Origin: Quercus robur
Taxonomy: Eukaryota; Streptophyta; Magnoliopsida; Fagales; Fagaceae
Direction of reading: 5' to 3'
DNA length: 64,000 nucleotides
Assembly: GCF_932294415.1 (NCBI RefSeq)
Contig: NC_065537.1
Location: 8,164,349 to 8,228,348, forward strand
A program made the position numbers and the translations under genes. Numbering within the stretch: position 1 is the first letter of the stretch; each line of letters begins with the position of its first letter. This document shows, one piece after another, positions 45,451 through 57,679 of the stretch. The notes under the pieces were generated by a model. That model ran no database searches. It had not been told where the DNA came from and was given only the letters and a program-made list of their open reading frames with translations.

Positions 45451-46545
45451 AATATTGTTCTTCAATACAGAAAAGATATCCTTATGATGCCACAACCTAT
45501 TGCGTAATCCAGGCTCTTGAGGTGCTTCACGATGAACAATTTCCCTACCCATTTGTTGTAGCAAATCATGCATGCATTCCCCCCCCCCCCCCCCCCCCCC
45601 ACAATGGTAATGAGAGATTTTTCCTTTAGGATTTGTATATGTATGCAGTAACTTGAAATTCCTAGAATATCTACAACTCTTTTTTTGTCCATTCCTTTGA
45701 AAAAAAGGGCAATATCCAAAAATGATCCTTGAACCTTATGCTGCAACCCCTTATAACTAATTGCAAGTCTATTCACAATTTCTTCATTAGGATTTTCATT
45801 CAGCTGATCTAGGAAATTTTTCTATACAAGTTTTTCTTTATGAAACAAGGAGGAACCAAAAACTTCAAGAGCTAAAGGAAGTCCTTTAGCATACTTCAAC
45901 GATACAAAAATCCTCAAAACCTCTTTTAGGATGGGGTTGGTTGAAGGCTTTTTGACTAAAGAGCTCTAATGCTTTCTCATTGTCAAGTCTTTTTGCCTCA
46001 TACATATCATTCACTTCATGTGTTGTCAACAACTGTTTGTCTCTACTTGTTATAATGATTCTACTCCCAGGACCAAACCAATCACGGCTTCCTACAAGTG
46101 CATCCAGTTGGTCTTTTTTATTCACATTATCAAGAATAATAAGAACCTTTCTATGATGGAGCCTTTGCCTTAGAATCTTCTTTTCTTCACCAACACTCGT
46201 TATACTTAATTCTCTATCACTCAAGATGTTAGAAAGAAGGCATTTTTGTAAAGGAACAAGATCATCATTTCTTGTTTCCTTAACAAAACCAATACGAATA
46301 AAGCTTTTGGAGTCAAATTGAGTAGATATTTTACAATAAATGACTTCTGCTAGAGTTGATTTACCAATCCCTCCCGGCCCCCAAATCCCTATAAGGCGAA
46401 TATCATCCAACCCCGCATTTAATAAATCCATCATTTCCTTCACACTAGATTCTATTCCAACAAGATCCTTTGAAACACTTAACAATTCACCATACAATTC
46501 ACTATGTATACCTCCCACAATGTTCTGGATTATTATTGATTTTGG
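45451..46545 (-). pseudogene. TNL gene relic: NB-ARC exon
   Basis: Acceptor TTTTTTACAAG before 46545, donor ATT|GTAAGT after 45451. NB-ARC motifs: P-loop GPGGIGKST, kinase 2 [37 protein letters not shown] and [13 protein letters not shown] (the MHD motif region). Damage: a frame change near 45890, a TAG at 45822-45824, and a 22-C homopolymer (45579-45600) just before the MHD segment. The MHD-side frame joins in phase 0 to the LRR exon. NB-ARC would act as the ATP/ADP switch of an immune receptor, but this copy is broken. Confidence 0.82.
45579..45600. repeat. 22-bp poly(C) in a coding exon
   Basis: Reads as poly(G), hence poly-glycine, on the coding strand, between SLITIV and the MHD-motif segment. 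Confidence 0.9.
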
Positions 46546-46849
46546 CTTGTAAAAAAGACAAAAATAATAATTTTGATGAGATAGTGGCAATTGTGAGAGA
46601 CAAAACGTTCAATAATTTTACTATGGTTTGCTTTAATAGAGAAATGAGAACTCTAAAACCCCTCCCCTAGGTGGAGTTCAAATTTGTCATCCGGGAAGGG
46701 GTGAGATTTAAATTTCAAATCTCTCTCTCTCTCACCATTGTGCACCGTTGACATGATGGTTACTCTACAAGTATAAGTTCTTGTAAGTTAGAGGGGGGCA
46801 AGGGTCAGAGTTCAAGTATCTAGGAGGAAGCTTCATACTTATATACTAA

Positions 46850-47538
46850 GGATGTATTTGTTTGGAGGTGAAATAAGGTAGATGGAAAACTTTGAAGAGA
46901 AAATTGGAAGGAAATTTTTTTTGAAGTGTGTTTGGTTGGGTGAGAAGGAAAAAAAAAATGGTGAAACTCAGGAATTTTCTCTCCAAACCTATCAAAAAAA
47001 TTTCTCCCTAAAATGGGGAGAAAATTGAAGGGAGAAATTGGGCATCATTTTTGGATGAAAATGCCCATGTGTAGTTGCACAAGGGCTTTGTACACGTTGC
47101 TCTTCTTCACTTTTAACTTCATCCACATTGCTCTTGTTCATTTTTTTTCTTTTTTCTTTCGATTTACTGGGCAGGCTTCGTCCAGTGCTCATATATATAT
47201 ATATATATATATATTGCTTTCTTTTGTTTTTTTTTTGTTTTTGATTTTATTTGATTTGTTTAGATGTGATTTTTTTTTTTGGACAAGATTTTTATTTTTT
47301 AATAAATTTAGGTGATTGATTTTTATTTTTTGATTGTTTATCACTTTTTTTTGTTTTAATTGAGTATTATTTTTTAATAAGGGTATATGTGTAAATTTAT
47401 ACAAACTCACTTTTTCCATCCCTCCACTTTTCCACTTCTAACCAAACAAAAATGAGGGAAATTAAAATATTTTTTTTCCTCCCATTTTTCCACTATTTTC
47501 TATTATCCCACTTTTCCACCCTTCCAACCAAACAGACC
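46850..47538. mobile_element. MITE-like element in the TNL intron
   Basis: Imperfect inverted ends: GGATGTATTTGTTTGGAGG at the left and, inverted, GGTCTGTTTGGTTGGAAGG at the right. The AT-rich body includes an AT dinucleotide tract (47190-47213). Target duplication unclear. A shorter related sequence lies at 50197-50575 (shared GTAAATTTATA...CCATTTTTC...AACCAAAC). Confidence 0.5.
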
Positions 47539-47857
47539 TTTAGATTAGGCCAAAATATGATTTCTATCTCAAAACCAAAAAAATAAATAATTAAATTAAA
47601 AAATCTCTCTATCTCTCTAGGGTCAAGTTCACGTTACATATGATGTAACTCTTTGTGATAATACACCGCTCAATATATATATATACACACTAAAAAATAA
47701 GTACTTTGACAAATTAATTGTTGGATTACATTACTTTGTTATATTTTCCACACTTGTAAAATATCAAAATGATCAATAGAACAAGGTGAAAAGGGCAATG
47801 GGTTAATTTTGGTGGATTTTTCTAATCCGACCCGAACCTAATAGTAAGGATTTGGAG

Positions 47858-47861
<4 letters not shown>

Positions 47862-47907
<46 letters not shown>
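47862..47907. repeat. 46-bp poly(T) tract
   Basis: An unbroken T run, preceded by TCCGACCCGAACC, sequence similar in style to that beside the poly(A) at 5028-5100. Confidence 0.85.
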
Positions 47908-47912
<5 letters not shown>

Positions 47913-48573
47913 CTTAACTCAACCAATTCATGGTAAAATAAATAAATAAAACAAGTTTAAGTCTTTCAAACAAAATTTAATAAGGTTTGATAAAGATAGT
48001 TAATTTATTTAAGGTAAAACTTTAGTAAAGTATCAAGTGTCTCACTAATTATTATTAAGATAATTTCAATTTATTTACACATAATTTTAATCAAGTCATG
48101 CATAGCACTAGCATATTATGATACTACTAGTATATAACTATATATCAAAGATTCAAAGGAAGTCGTTTAACTTTAATTTACCTTATAATATTATGACTCA
48201 TAAGCTTTTGATGTCTCACAATTTTGCATATCATTATTTTAGGTTATATTTTTTACTTTGAATTTAATTCTATATTTAAGCTCTCCATTAAAATCTTGAT
48301 ACATCATATTTTTTTTAAGGAAAAATTATCAGGCACTCTCAGAGTATGTTGACATGATGTTCCCTCTCATATTCATGGTGGATTTTACCATTAATTTAAT
48401 TAATAAGAACTACCAGAAATGTAGGAGAGAATCATGTCCTTATATTTTGAGAATATTTAATAACTACTTTAAAAAAAAAATTAGATATATACTTCCTTAT
48501 ACAAACCCAAACATAATATATAAAATGCCACATGCTAAAATATGAAATTTCATATACAAACACAAACATAATA

Positions 48574-48802
48574 GCCAACGGGGGCTTGGTTGAGTTGGTA
48601 AGGTTCGTGCGCCACACCTAGGTTTGAATCCCGCTGCCCGCAGGAATCCGTTGGTGGGCATCCCTAGTGGGGTAACTCCCCACATAGTGATATAGGTGGA
48701 CCCCCGAGATCGGGCTACCCTGTCCGAGGCCATTTGGCGCCCTGCCCGGGGGTGTAATATCGCCATAAAGGCCCCTATTTTTGTTTCTAAAAAAAAAAAA
48801 AA
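48574..48802 (+). mobile_element. tRNA-derived SINE
   Basis: Internal RNA polymerase III promoter: box A TGGTTGAGTTGG (about 48588-48599) and box B GGTTTGAATCCC (48621-48632). The 3' end is a 14-A tail, and a 14-bp target duplication ACACAAACATAATA flanks it (48560-48573 and 48803-48816). No coding. It sits in an intron of the TNL relic, opposite to the gene. Confidence 0.85.
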
Positions 48803-49471
48803 ACACAAACATAATAAATATCTATTACTATTTACCATAATATTCTATATTTAGACAAAAATAAAATAGAAAAAAAAAATCATCTTAAGCCAATAATAAT
48901 ATATATCGAGTGAATCGATATAAAATTCAAATTTTAAGGTAAGAACCTTGTAGCTTAATTGGCACCTCCACACGTGTAAAGTCTTTGCCTGCTTAGGGAG
49001 ATGTCAATTTTATTTTAATTATCTCAAAAAAAAAATCAAATCAAATTATCATTTTTCTAAAAAATGATAATAATAATTAAAATTTTAAGTTTCTTATGCT
49101 CTGTTTGGTTCGCTGTACAATGTTTTACGGAAAAATATTTTCACCCTTGTAAAGAAATAAATTATATATATTAAGAACTTTACATCCCGAAAAATGTATT
49201 CCCGGTAGAAAGACGGCAACCAAATCATGGGGGTTTTGTTCCCATTCGAAAAAGAGACAGAAATCTCATTCTCAAGAGAGACAATCGAGGGAAGGAAAAT
49301 AAATATATAAATAAAAGAGTTTCCCGAATTAGAAAATTCAAAGTCTTCAAATTTGTGGATCTAGATCCGTATGAAATCACCGATGGATTCACCAAATGTT
49401 TTTTCTAGGACCTAAAGAAACCATTCCTAATAAAAATAAAAATAAATTCTATTTCTTCGATTAGTAATTAC

Positions 49472-49949
49472 ATAAATTGCCCACTTCTCTCAATGCAGCC
49501 CTCCATTTCTGAATCTTCTCCTCATCGACCCTGGCATGTTTGTCAAACACTTTTGCAAATGGCCCTGTCTGGTTTTGTACGTGGGAGGGATCTACGTGGT
49601 AAAAGACGGGCAGCACTGTTAGTCCCGTCTTTTGTGTGTTGTCAACAATTTTGGCAAGTTCATCCAAGCACCACTTCGAATCAACATAGTTTCTTGAGAG
49701 AACAACAATTGCATACTGGGATTCTTCTATTGCTTTCATGAGTTCTCCTCGTCTGAGTTTTTCGTCATCCCCAAATACGTGAATGCTTTTCTGCCTCAAC
49801 GCCTCATATAAATGGTTTGTAAAACCATCTTGGGTTTGCTCACCTTGGAAACTGAGGTAAACCTCGTATTTCCTTCCAGATGTTGATGAAGAAGATGATG
49901 ATGATGAAGAGGAGGAGGAGCAGGCTCTTTCAGAAGTAATAGAAGCCAT
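49472..49949 (-). pseudogene. TNL gene relic: TIR exon
   Basis: ATG 49947-49949, then a serine run and a TIR domain: YEVYLSFQGEQTQDGFTNHLYEAL, RGELMKAIEESQYAIVVLSRNYVDSKWCLDEL, VLPVFYHVDPSHV, KWRAALREVGNL. The catalytic glutamate position of plant TIR NADases appears kept in SKWCLDEL. The exon itself is open; the donor GTAATT (49470-49471) is suboptimal and its phase does not fit the next recognisable exon cleanly. Linked to the exons down to 36650 as one decayed gene. Confidence 0.8.
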
Positions 49950-50196
49950 TGGAAACTAACTGACTAGCTTGTTTGTGGAAAAGTTTCAAAAAGAGTTGCA
50001 GATAAAAAAAAATGGAAATGGATATAACATAGCCATGAGAGCTTTCTGTATCAAGGCTTGGGCTAACATTCAAACATTAGGTCACCGTTGACTAGTAGGA
50101 GAAGCATGATGCATATAGTGAGCGTGAGCATTTGGGTTGGGCTGAAAGTGGCTGAAAGTGGCGTTGCGGGACCCGAGAATTAAGCTACCTGCCATA

Positions 50197-50575
50197 GGGT
50201 ATGTTTGGATAAGATGATTTTAAGGAAGATGGAAAAAGAAGATAAGAAAATAGAAGGGAAAATGAGAAATATGATTTTGGTTGTGAGAAAGAGAGAGAGA
50301 GATAAATAGTGGGGCTCTTCTCTCCGGGCCACCAAAATTCAATCTTTCTAAAATTGAGAGAAGTAAATGTAAAACTTTGAACTAAAATGCCCACTACCTA
50401 TGTTGTCAACGTTTTTAATTTATTTATTTATTTTTTAATGAAGTGCTCATTCATATTTTTTATAATAAAAATGTAAAAAGTATTTTTTTTTTTAATTTTA
50501 TCTAATAGGGACATGACTGTAAATTTATATAAATTACATTTTCTATTATTCCATTTTTCTTCTCAACCAAACAAA
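50197..50575. mobile_element. Short MITE-like sequence
   Basis: Begins GGGTATGTTTGGATAAGA and ends TTCTCAACCAAAC, weak inverted ends; the body resembles parts of 46850-47538. No clean target duplication seen. The remainder of 49950-51085 holds nothing recognisable. Confidence 0.35.
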
Positions 50576-51085
50576 AAAAAAAAATCATCTCTCTATTATG
50601 GAAGCTCAAGAAAAGGGGCCAAAAGGAGAAGGTGCACCAAGCTATGGATGTTCGGTTCCCTCTCAATTCTTCTTTTTTTGGTTTCACACATTTGGGGCAT
50701 GGCGATGTGTTTATGTATACATGTGCTTCTAGGGTGAGGTGTGTGTGAGTCTTTTTTCTTATTTTTATTTTAAGATGTCGTCACCAACCATTGGTTTAAA
50801 GTGTGGTTGGTAACCTATTTGTCTAATTCATTTTAGTTACCTAATTAACTAAAAACCTATTTGGGGGTAGTTAATTAATTGAAGTAAACTAAAGTTTCAA
50901 ACCAAAGATTCTTGGACTCGAAAGTTCAGTTAAGGTGGGAAATGTGTTAAGCACCCTACACTGCCTATCCAAAGGATAGTACCTCATTCTAATTTTAATT
51001 CTAATGTTAACATTTTAGAGAAAATAAATTAAATACTTGCCATTTGATTTTTGAAAAGGTTTTGTTCAAAAATCTGTATACAAAT

Positions 51086-51727
51086 TGATGATGCACAAAA
51101 TCGTCAATGAGTTGATTGTCCACACACGCACTAATTAGGATACCTAAGAAATAAGAGAACAAAGAACCTACAGAGAGCACCGGTGGAATGCCAGCCAAAG
51201 ACCCTCCAAAGGTTAAGTTAGTGATCGAAGAATCTCCAAGAACTCAAAAGTGTGGGAGCTAGGAAATTTCACATCCCTTAGGGGAGAGGAGGCTTGGTGT
51301 TTATATAGTAGTGTAGAGCTGACCAAGATCCCTTAAAGGTAGGGGTTTCCTTGTAGAGAAGATCTGGAGTTAAGGCTTTGAGATCTTAGGGCTCCTCTAT
51401 CCATACTAGGAAGATATGAACGTGTAGTAGAGACTTTGAGTGTGGTGTGCAAGGTATTTCCATATAGAGACACATGAGTGGAGAACACTCAAGGGTTTGT
51501 AGGACCCAGCATGCTTAACTATCGGTATGCAAATTACTCATCAGTGTGGAGATGGAGGAGGTGCAAACCATCTGTCGAGAGCAGATGCACGATCCCTGAC
51601 AGATCCCTAGAGACCGATGGGTCTTCTAGGAGAGCATGGACGTGAAGGGTGGTGCTTATACCAGGTTTTCAACCCCGATAGGTCTTAGAGTTAGAAAATT
51701 TCTTATGGGCCAAAAATACCCTTATTA
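51086..51727 (-). repeat. LTR of element B (Tat-like, related to element A)
   Basis: Starts TGATGATGC and contains GCACCGGTGGAATGCCAGCC and CCCTCCAAAGGTTAAGTTAG, closely matching the element A LTR. The right end (TTATTA) precedes CCCCCTATTCC, the inverted purine tract at 51732-51742. A minus-strand TATA candidate in the context CTACTATATAAACACC lies at 51300-51307. About 642 bp, comparable to 605-628 bp in element A. Confidence 0.7.
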
Positions 51728-53411
51728 GCTACCCCCTATTCCGTTATTCGACGGAATAGCCAACGGATCACGGAGTATATTGAGATATTTATGGTCATTA
51801 ATTGTCTTGTCGAGGGGTTCGTGCCATCTATTGGGGTAAAAATGTCTTTTGCAGAGGCAAGGTGACATGTAGTGATTCTTGATTGGGCAACTCGAATTGT
51901 AGCGACTCTTTGTTTCTTGTGGTCCTTCATCCTATAAATAGTTCAATGCCATTTTAGAGCATCCACACCGGTGGGTGCAAAATACAAAAATGTGCAAAAA
52001 TTTGCACAATATAGCATAAAATAGACCTGCATCAGTGCTTGTAAAACTTTGCATATATGCAAAATTGCTACAGTAACTATATATATATGCACGATTACTG
52101 TAGCTTTGTATATGATTTTTTTTCTCTCTCCTCTCCCTTGCCTTGTCAGACTCTCTCTCACCCTCTCTTCAATATCAAGAAGAAGAAGAAGAAGACAACC
52201 TCAACATCCGCCCAACATCACAACCGACCACCATCCAAACACCACCAACATCCACCCACCATCACAACTAACGAACCACCACCACCACCACAGCCAACCC
52301 ATTACAACATCAATTTAATCCAAACACAATCAACCCAAAATTAATGAAAAATCATCACAAACCCAATTTAAAATCAACTCAAACTAAAACACCAAAAAAC
52401 TCATTTGGCAAAATACAAATCAACCCAAAACCCAAGCCACAGCTACCATGGAATGCTTGCCGCCGCAATGAGAGAGAAAGTGTGAGAGAGTGTGAGTGTA
52501 TTGAGCCATGGAGGCTTGGTAGAGAGAAATTTTTTTTTTTTTTCGGATTTGAAGAGAGCACCGGTTTGATAGAGAGAGATGGGGGGAGAAAGACAAATAA
52601 TTTTTTTTTAGAAATGAAAAAGAATAGCAAAAGAAAAACAAGAAGAAGATGCTAAAGAAGAAAAAACGTAGAGGAAGAAAGAAGGAGAAGAAGAAAGAAG
52701 AAGGAAGAAGAAGGAGAAAAAGTGAAAGAAAGAGAGAGTGTTCAAGTGGAGTGTGTGTGGGATAAAGTGGTGGGGCCGTGGGTAAGTGAAATAATAAATT
52801 AAAAAAAGGTGAGAAAGTAAGTGAAAGAAAGGGAGAGAGTGTTTAGGTGGAGTGTGTGTGGGGTAAAGTGGTGGGGTTGTGGGTAAGTGAAATAATAAAT
52901 TAAAAAAATGTGAGAAAGTATTATTTAAATAAAAGATGGTGTACTATAAATAATCTGATACGGGTGTTTTTGCAAATTGGTTGTATAAAATAGAAAATGT
53001 AGGTTTGTATTGTAAAATAGAAGGAAAATTTTGCACATACTGATGCTAATGCACTTAGCCTCTTATTTACCATTTCTTGCATTCAAGCGCCTAATCCAAA
53101 GCTTTTTTCCTTCGTCTGTCTCATTCACTCGTCGCCCTAAGGAGGATCGTCGCTTTTACTCATTCGTCGCTCACTCACCTACAGCTACAACTACGTAAGT
53201 TCCTCTTCTTTCCTTGTTGCTTCATTGTTTCATTTTTGTTTTGATAAAAGGTCATTGGTCTTGTGTTTGGGAGATAAGTGTGTAGTATCTCAGTTTTCAT
53301 TTGTCGCTTGTAGATGAAGGAATGTTAGGAAGTAGTGAAGCGACGAGTGAATGTTCATTGTCCATTCGTTTGGAATCGGGCGATGAAGAGGCCTACCCGT
53401 TGGGATATGAG
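51728..53411 (+). mobile_element. Element B: 3' end with antisense promoter, leader and start of antisense ORF
   Basis: Downstream of the LTR and purine tract the plus strand shows TATAAATAG (about 51933-51941), a leader, a splice donor TACGTAAGT (about 53193), a T-rich intron and an acceptor TTGTAG near 53314. It then has an ATG-starting acidic frame (MLGSSEATSECSLS, about 53323-53411). This mirrors the antisense gene start of element A. It is cut by a Harbinger-like element (51957-53054) and ended by element C at 53412. Confidence 0.6.
51957..53054. mobile_element. PIF/Harbinger-like non-autonomous element (1.1 kb)
   Basis: TTA target duplications at 51954-51956 and 53055-53057. Ends GAGCATCCACACCGGTGGG and, inverted, GTGCATTAGCATCAGTATG, followed on both sides by TGCAAAA. 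The body has GAAGAAGAA tracts and a duplicated AAAGTGGTGGGG...GTGAAATAATAAATT block (52765-52810 and 52865-52910). No transposase. It lies between the TATA box and the leader of the element B antisense gene. Confidence 0.75.
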
Positions 53412-55793
53412 TGTAGACACTTAATTTTGCATCCATAATTTAACCTTGGAAGATGACCAAAATAATCATTCTAAGTACCCAAAAATTATAATTGTATTTC
53501 ATGCATTAAATCATTCATCACATAACATAAAAATGACCTTGAGATTCTAACGATCACAATGGTATGTCCAGTTACCAAATCGGACCGTTGGATTGAAAGA
53601 TATCACGAGATCAAGTTTTCACGGTCTGCATGCATTTCATTTGGGTGGAACTGATCACATGTAATTAATTGAAATTAATTTTGATTGGTTAATAATTAAA
53701 ATTAATTAAATTAATTTTATTTATTGATTAAGTATTTTCCTTAAAGTGGGATTTGTTGCACAGGATTAAAACAATTAAGCTGATATAATTGAAGACTGTA
53801 GATAATTAGGCTTTCGGGATAATTATATTCAAAATAATTCTTTTAAAAATTATAATTATCACTTTGGGATGAATTTTATCATGAAAATAACTCTAAAATT
53901 CGTCCAAATACAGTTTTAGACTTGGAAATCACTTCAAAAACGTGCTAGTCAAGTAGCAGATTTCAGATTCACGTTCCATGGCACTTTTGGCATAGTAAAA
54001 CTCGAAATTCGAACTAGGCTATTTCTGGAAAAGTGGTAGAGAATTGAATTTCCCTTAAGCTACTAATGTTTCAGCTTAATCGGAATTTTGAACAAAGAGA
54101 TATGATCAAAATACTGAAACGTGTTCAGATTTGAAAAATCAGCTTACTCATATCCAAATCTTTTTTTTTTTTTTTTTTTTTAAGATTTTCCCATAGGTTT
54201 TTTGCATATTTTTAAAGCTGATCTGACTTAATTTTTAAGCAATTCTAGCTTATTTTCTAAGCAACTAACCCCTCTATAAATAAAGGAGGCCTCCCAACAT
54301 TCAGTACCTCTAACCTCTCTCTCTTCCCCTTACATTAAAGAAATTCCTAAAGCAGTGTGAACTCTAAAGTAATCCCTTCTCATAGAGTAAATTCATGCAA
54401 TCCCTTCTCATAGAGTGAACTCATGCAAGTAAATTCCGAGTCCATAAGCCCTTTTCTTTCTATGTTTTCATAATTCACATGTTTGTTTGCATATATGTCC
54501 ATGTCTTTCTTTCATGTTTAATATATTCAAATGTTCACATGATTCACGCATAGTAGATCTAATATGGTTTGTGAAGTTCTTCTTATGAATCTATTACTCT
54601 TTTCATCAAATCTTTTTTACAACCAAAAAAAAAAAAAAAAGGATCTGAATTTTCTTCTTAAAACCTCATATGTTTTCTTAATAAATAAAGATAGATTTGA
54701 ATTTTTCATCAAATCTCAGATGTTTTCTCAATAAATAAATAAACAGATCTGGATTTTTCTATCAATTCTCACATTTTCTACAACAATAAAACCAGATCTG
54801 AATTCTCTGTCTATCAAACTTTATGTTTTTCTTAAGAATAAAAAACAAATCTAATAAATCACATGTTTTCTCAATAAATAAAAAACAAATCTAGATTTTT
54901 CTATCAAATCTCATGTTTTCTACAATAATAAAAAACAAATGTAATATTTTCTATTAAATCACATGTTTTTCTTAACAATAAAAAACAGATTTGGATTTTT
55001 CTATCAAATCTCATAATTTTTTTCAAAATAAAAATAGATCTAGAATTTTTCTATTAAATCACATGCTTTTCTTTCAAAATAAAAACAGATCTGGAATTTT
55101 TCTATTAAATCACATGCTTTTCTTTCATAATAAAAATTGATTAGGCTTTTTCTCTCAAATCTCATGTTTTTCTTTCATAATAAAAACTGATCTGAAATTT
55201 TCTATTAAATCTCATGTTTTTCTTTCATAATAAAAACATATTTGGAATTTTCTCTACAAGTCTCTATGTTCTAATAAAAAAACATATCTAGAATACTTTT
55301 TCTAAAAGGTTTCCTCTTGTTCTAAAGAGAATAGATTCATAAAGCTCACTTCATGACTTAATTTTAAATCTATCATTCAAACACATGTTGCATATCATCA
55401 TTGCATGATAATGGGTACTTAAATGACCATTAGAGTCTAGAAGACCGGATTTTGTCCAGGCAAGATGGGTGCCTAACAGCTTTCCATCCTGTAACCTAGC
55501 CCCCGAACCATAGATCTTAGGTTCGTAGAGTAGTCTTTATTGTTGGTAGATTGTAACTAGGAAACAAGGCCATGTAATTCTTTTACTAGATTGTAACTAG
55601 GAAACAAAGTCATGTATAGTTTCTTTCTATCAATTGTAATTTTTCAAATAAATAAGAACTCGATGTTATTCATGTATTTTGTATTTTTTCTTATTTTTTT
55701 GTAATATATAAAAAATAAGAGGCGACTCCGCATAATCCCAAAAAGAAAGGTGTCGATGCCTATCTCTTTTTTGAGAGCCAGTTCGATTTCTCA
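53412..55793 (+). repeat. 5' LTR of element C (about 2.4 kb)
   Basis: Starts TGTAGACACTTAATTTTGC and ends GATTTCTCA, directly before the primer-site-like sequence. Contains a long series of AGATCTGGATTTTTCT...AATCTCATGTTTTC-type short repeats (about 54600-55310) and a CTATAAATAAAGG core-promoter candidate at about 54274. Confidence 0.65.
54590..55310. repeat. Degenerate short tandem repeats in the element C LTR
   Basis: About 12 to 14 imperfect units of 45-60 bp with the theme ATAAAAACAGATCTGGATTTTTCTATCAAATCTCATG. Confidence 0.7.
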
Positions 55794-55795
55794 TA

Positions 55796-55812
55796 GTGGC
55801 GAATCCACTGGG
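55796..55812 (+). other. Primer-binding-site-like sequence of element C
   Basis: TGGCGAATCCACTGGGG three bases after the LTR end; resembles TGGCGACTCCACTGGGG-type sites of plant gypsy elements. The exact tRNA was not assigned. Confidence 0.55.
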
Positions 55813-56731
55813 GATGTAGAGGGCTAAGCTTCATATTAGACTTAGGATGATCAATTAAGTACCCTTTTTTGTTTGTATGATATTGTATGAAATATTGTTT
55901 GAAATGCCATGTTGTTTGTTTATAGCTTTCTTTTAACTGTAATTGTGCATGCCATGAAACAAAAAATTATGAATGAACCCATTTCAAAAATCTAGTAGTA
56001 GTAACCATAGATCACCAATCTTCATTAGATTCGGGTACCCAGTGGTGAACTCACCAACTCATAGCCCAAAGTCACTTGATCATTTCTTGTTGACTGTAAA
56101 GGACAAACCATGCCATCTAGATCTACGTTACAAGTTGGGAGGTGTAATGTCTTAGCTATGGGAAACAATAAAACAACAAGCCCACCCTACAAAAGTAATG
56201 GCCCATAGATCCTATCCTTAGGCCGGTCCATGTTAAAATTGCATTGCATTTTGTGTTTGTTTGTTTTAATTATTTGGATGATTGAGATGGATGGGGACAT
56301 AGCTTTGATTGAACCAACCTACCTTTTCATAAAAGAGAATCTGGTTAAGATCAGAGGGAAGAGTTGAAAAAGAACCAAAAAGTGACAGTGAAGCAAGCTC
56401 TAGTTCAAGGTTTATTACAGTACTATAGCCATTACGCATAGAAGATACTCCACAACTCCAGCACCACAACCCAGTGTTTAATTCACAAGATAGTCCAAGT
56501 GAAAAAAGATTAGAACATTCTATCACCATGGCGGAAGGGAATGAGCATTAGAACACTGAAGAACACATGAGTACCCAAGAGTTACTAAATATTGGTAGCT
56601 AGTCAAATCTAGCTGAGAGAGGGTATGAACCTTATGGTTCAACAATTCCAGAATATGAAGAACGACCATGAAGGAGAGAAGACTAACCAAACTTCCCCCA
56701 TCACAAACATGAAAAGAGGATTAATGAAAAG

Positions 56732-57679
56732 ATGAGCAAGATGGAGGAAATGATCAAAAGGTCAAGAAGGTTGGATAATCTCATAGACTATCATTCACTT
56801 TCTCTTTTCCCAGATGTGAGGCTACCCCCCAAGTTCAAGATGCCAATCCTAGATAAGTTCGATGACACCAGTAGCCCCAAATCCCACTTAAAGATGTACA
56901 AAAGAGCCATGCAACCCCTAGAAGCTATTGAACAGATGTTAGCCCAAATATTCTAGAATACTTTGATAGGAGCTGCCCTTAGATGGTTCCTCAATGTAGA
57001 AGACACCAAAACTCAGAATTGGGAGGACATATGCAAGAAGTTCCACAATCAATACAAGTACAACATAGAGGTGGACATAACAAGAAGGGACCTTGAAACT
57101 ACAAAGCAAGGCCCCAAAGAATCCTTTTCTTCTTTCATAACCAAATGGAGAGCCAAGGCACCACAAATGATCATGAGACCTAGTGAAGAAGAGCAACTCC
57201 AAATGGTGGTGAAGAATTTGATACCCATTTACCACGAGCATCTTTTTGCCCAATACTTCCCTAACTTCAAAGCCTTGATAATAGTTGGTACTCAAGTGGA
57301 AGATGCTATCAACAATGGCATGATTAGGGGTGAAGATCTTGTCTCTAAGAAAATAACAACTCCAGAAAGAAGGGTCAATGCTATCAATCCCCAAACATCA
57401 TCAGTTGCCAAGTCTCGAAGAAATTTTTCAGAACTACACATGACATTAAGTGAAGCCTTGGAGAAACTACAAGCTAAGGGAGTATTGAAGCCATTGGATC
57501 CCAAGCCAATACCACATCCCATGCCTAGAGGCTACAACCCTAATGCTCATTGCAAATATCATCAAGGGGGAAGCCACACAATTGACAAGTGTTTTCACTT
57601 AAGGCATGACGTTCAAGATCTGATTGACCAACAAGTCATTTCTCCACCTTCATCAGCCAATCATCCTGACTTTGTTTGA
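56732..57679 (+). pseudogene. gag: Element C gag relic
   Basis: Two frames in the same phase separated by a TAG at 56954-56956. Capsid-like blocks: LPPKFKMPILDKFDDTSSPKSHL, then IGAALRWFLNVEDTKTQNWEDICKKF, and further on ESFSSFITKWRAKA. A CCHC-like finger C-K-Y-H...H...C with HLRHDVQDLID lies near the end. The style is Ty3/gypsy gag. The upstream 5' part is unrecognisable and nothing like pol follows. Confidence 0.75.

Noticed and set aside
48574-48650. Possible tRNA gene
   Set aside because: Boxes A and B are present, but there is no cloverleaf acceptor stem; the poly(A) tail and target duplication show a SINE.
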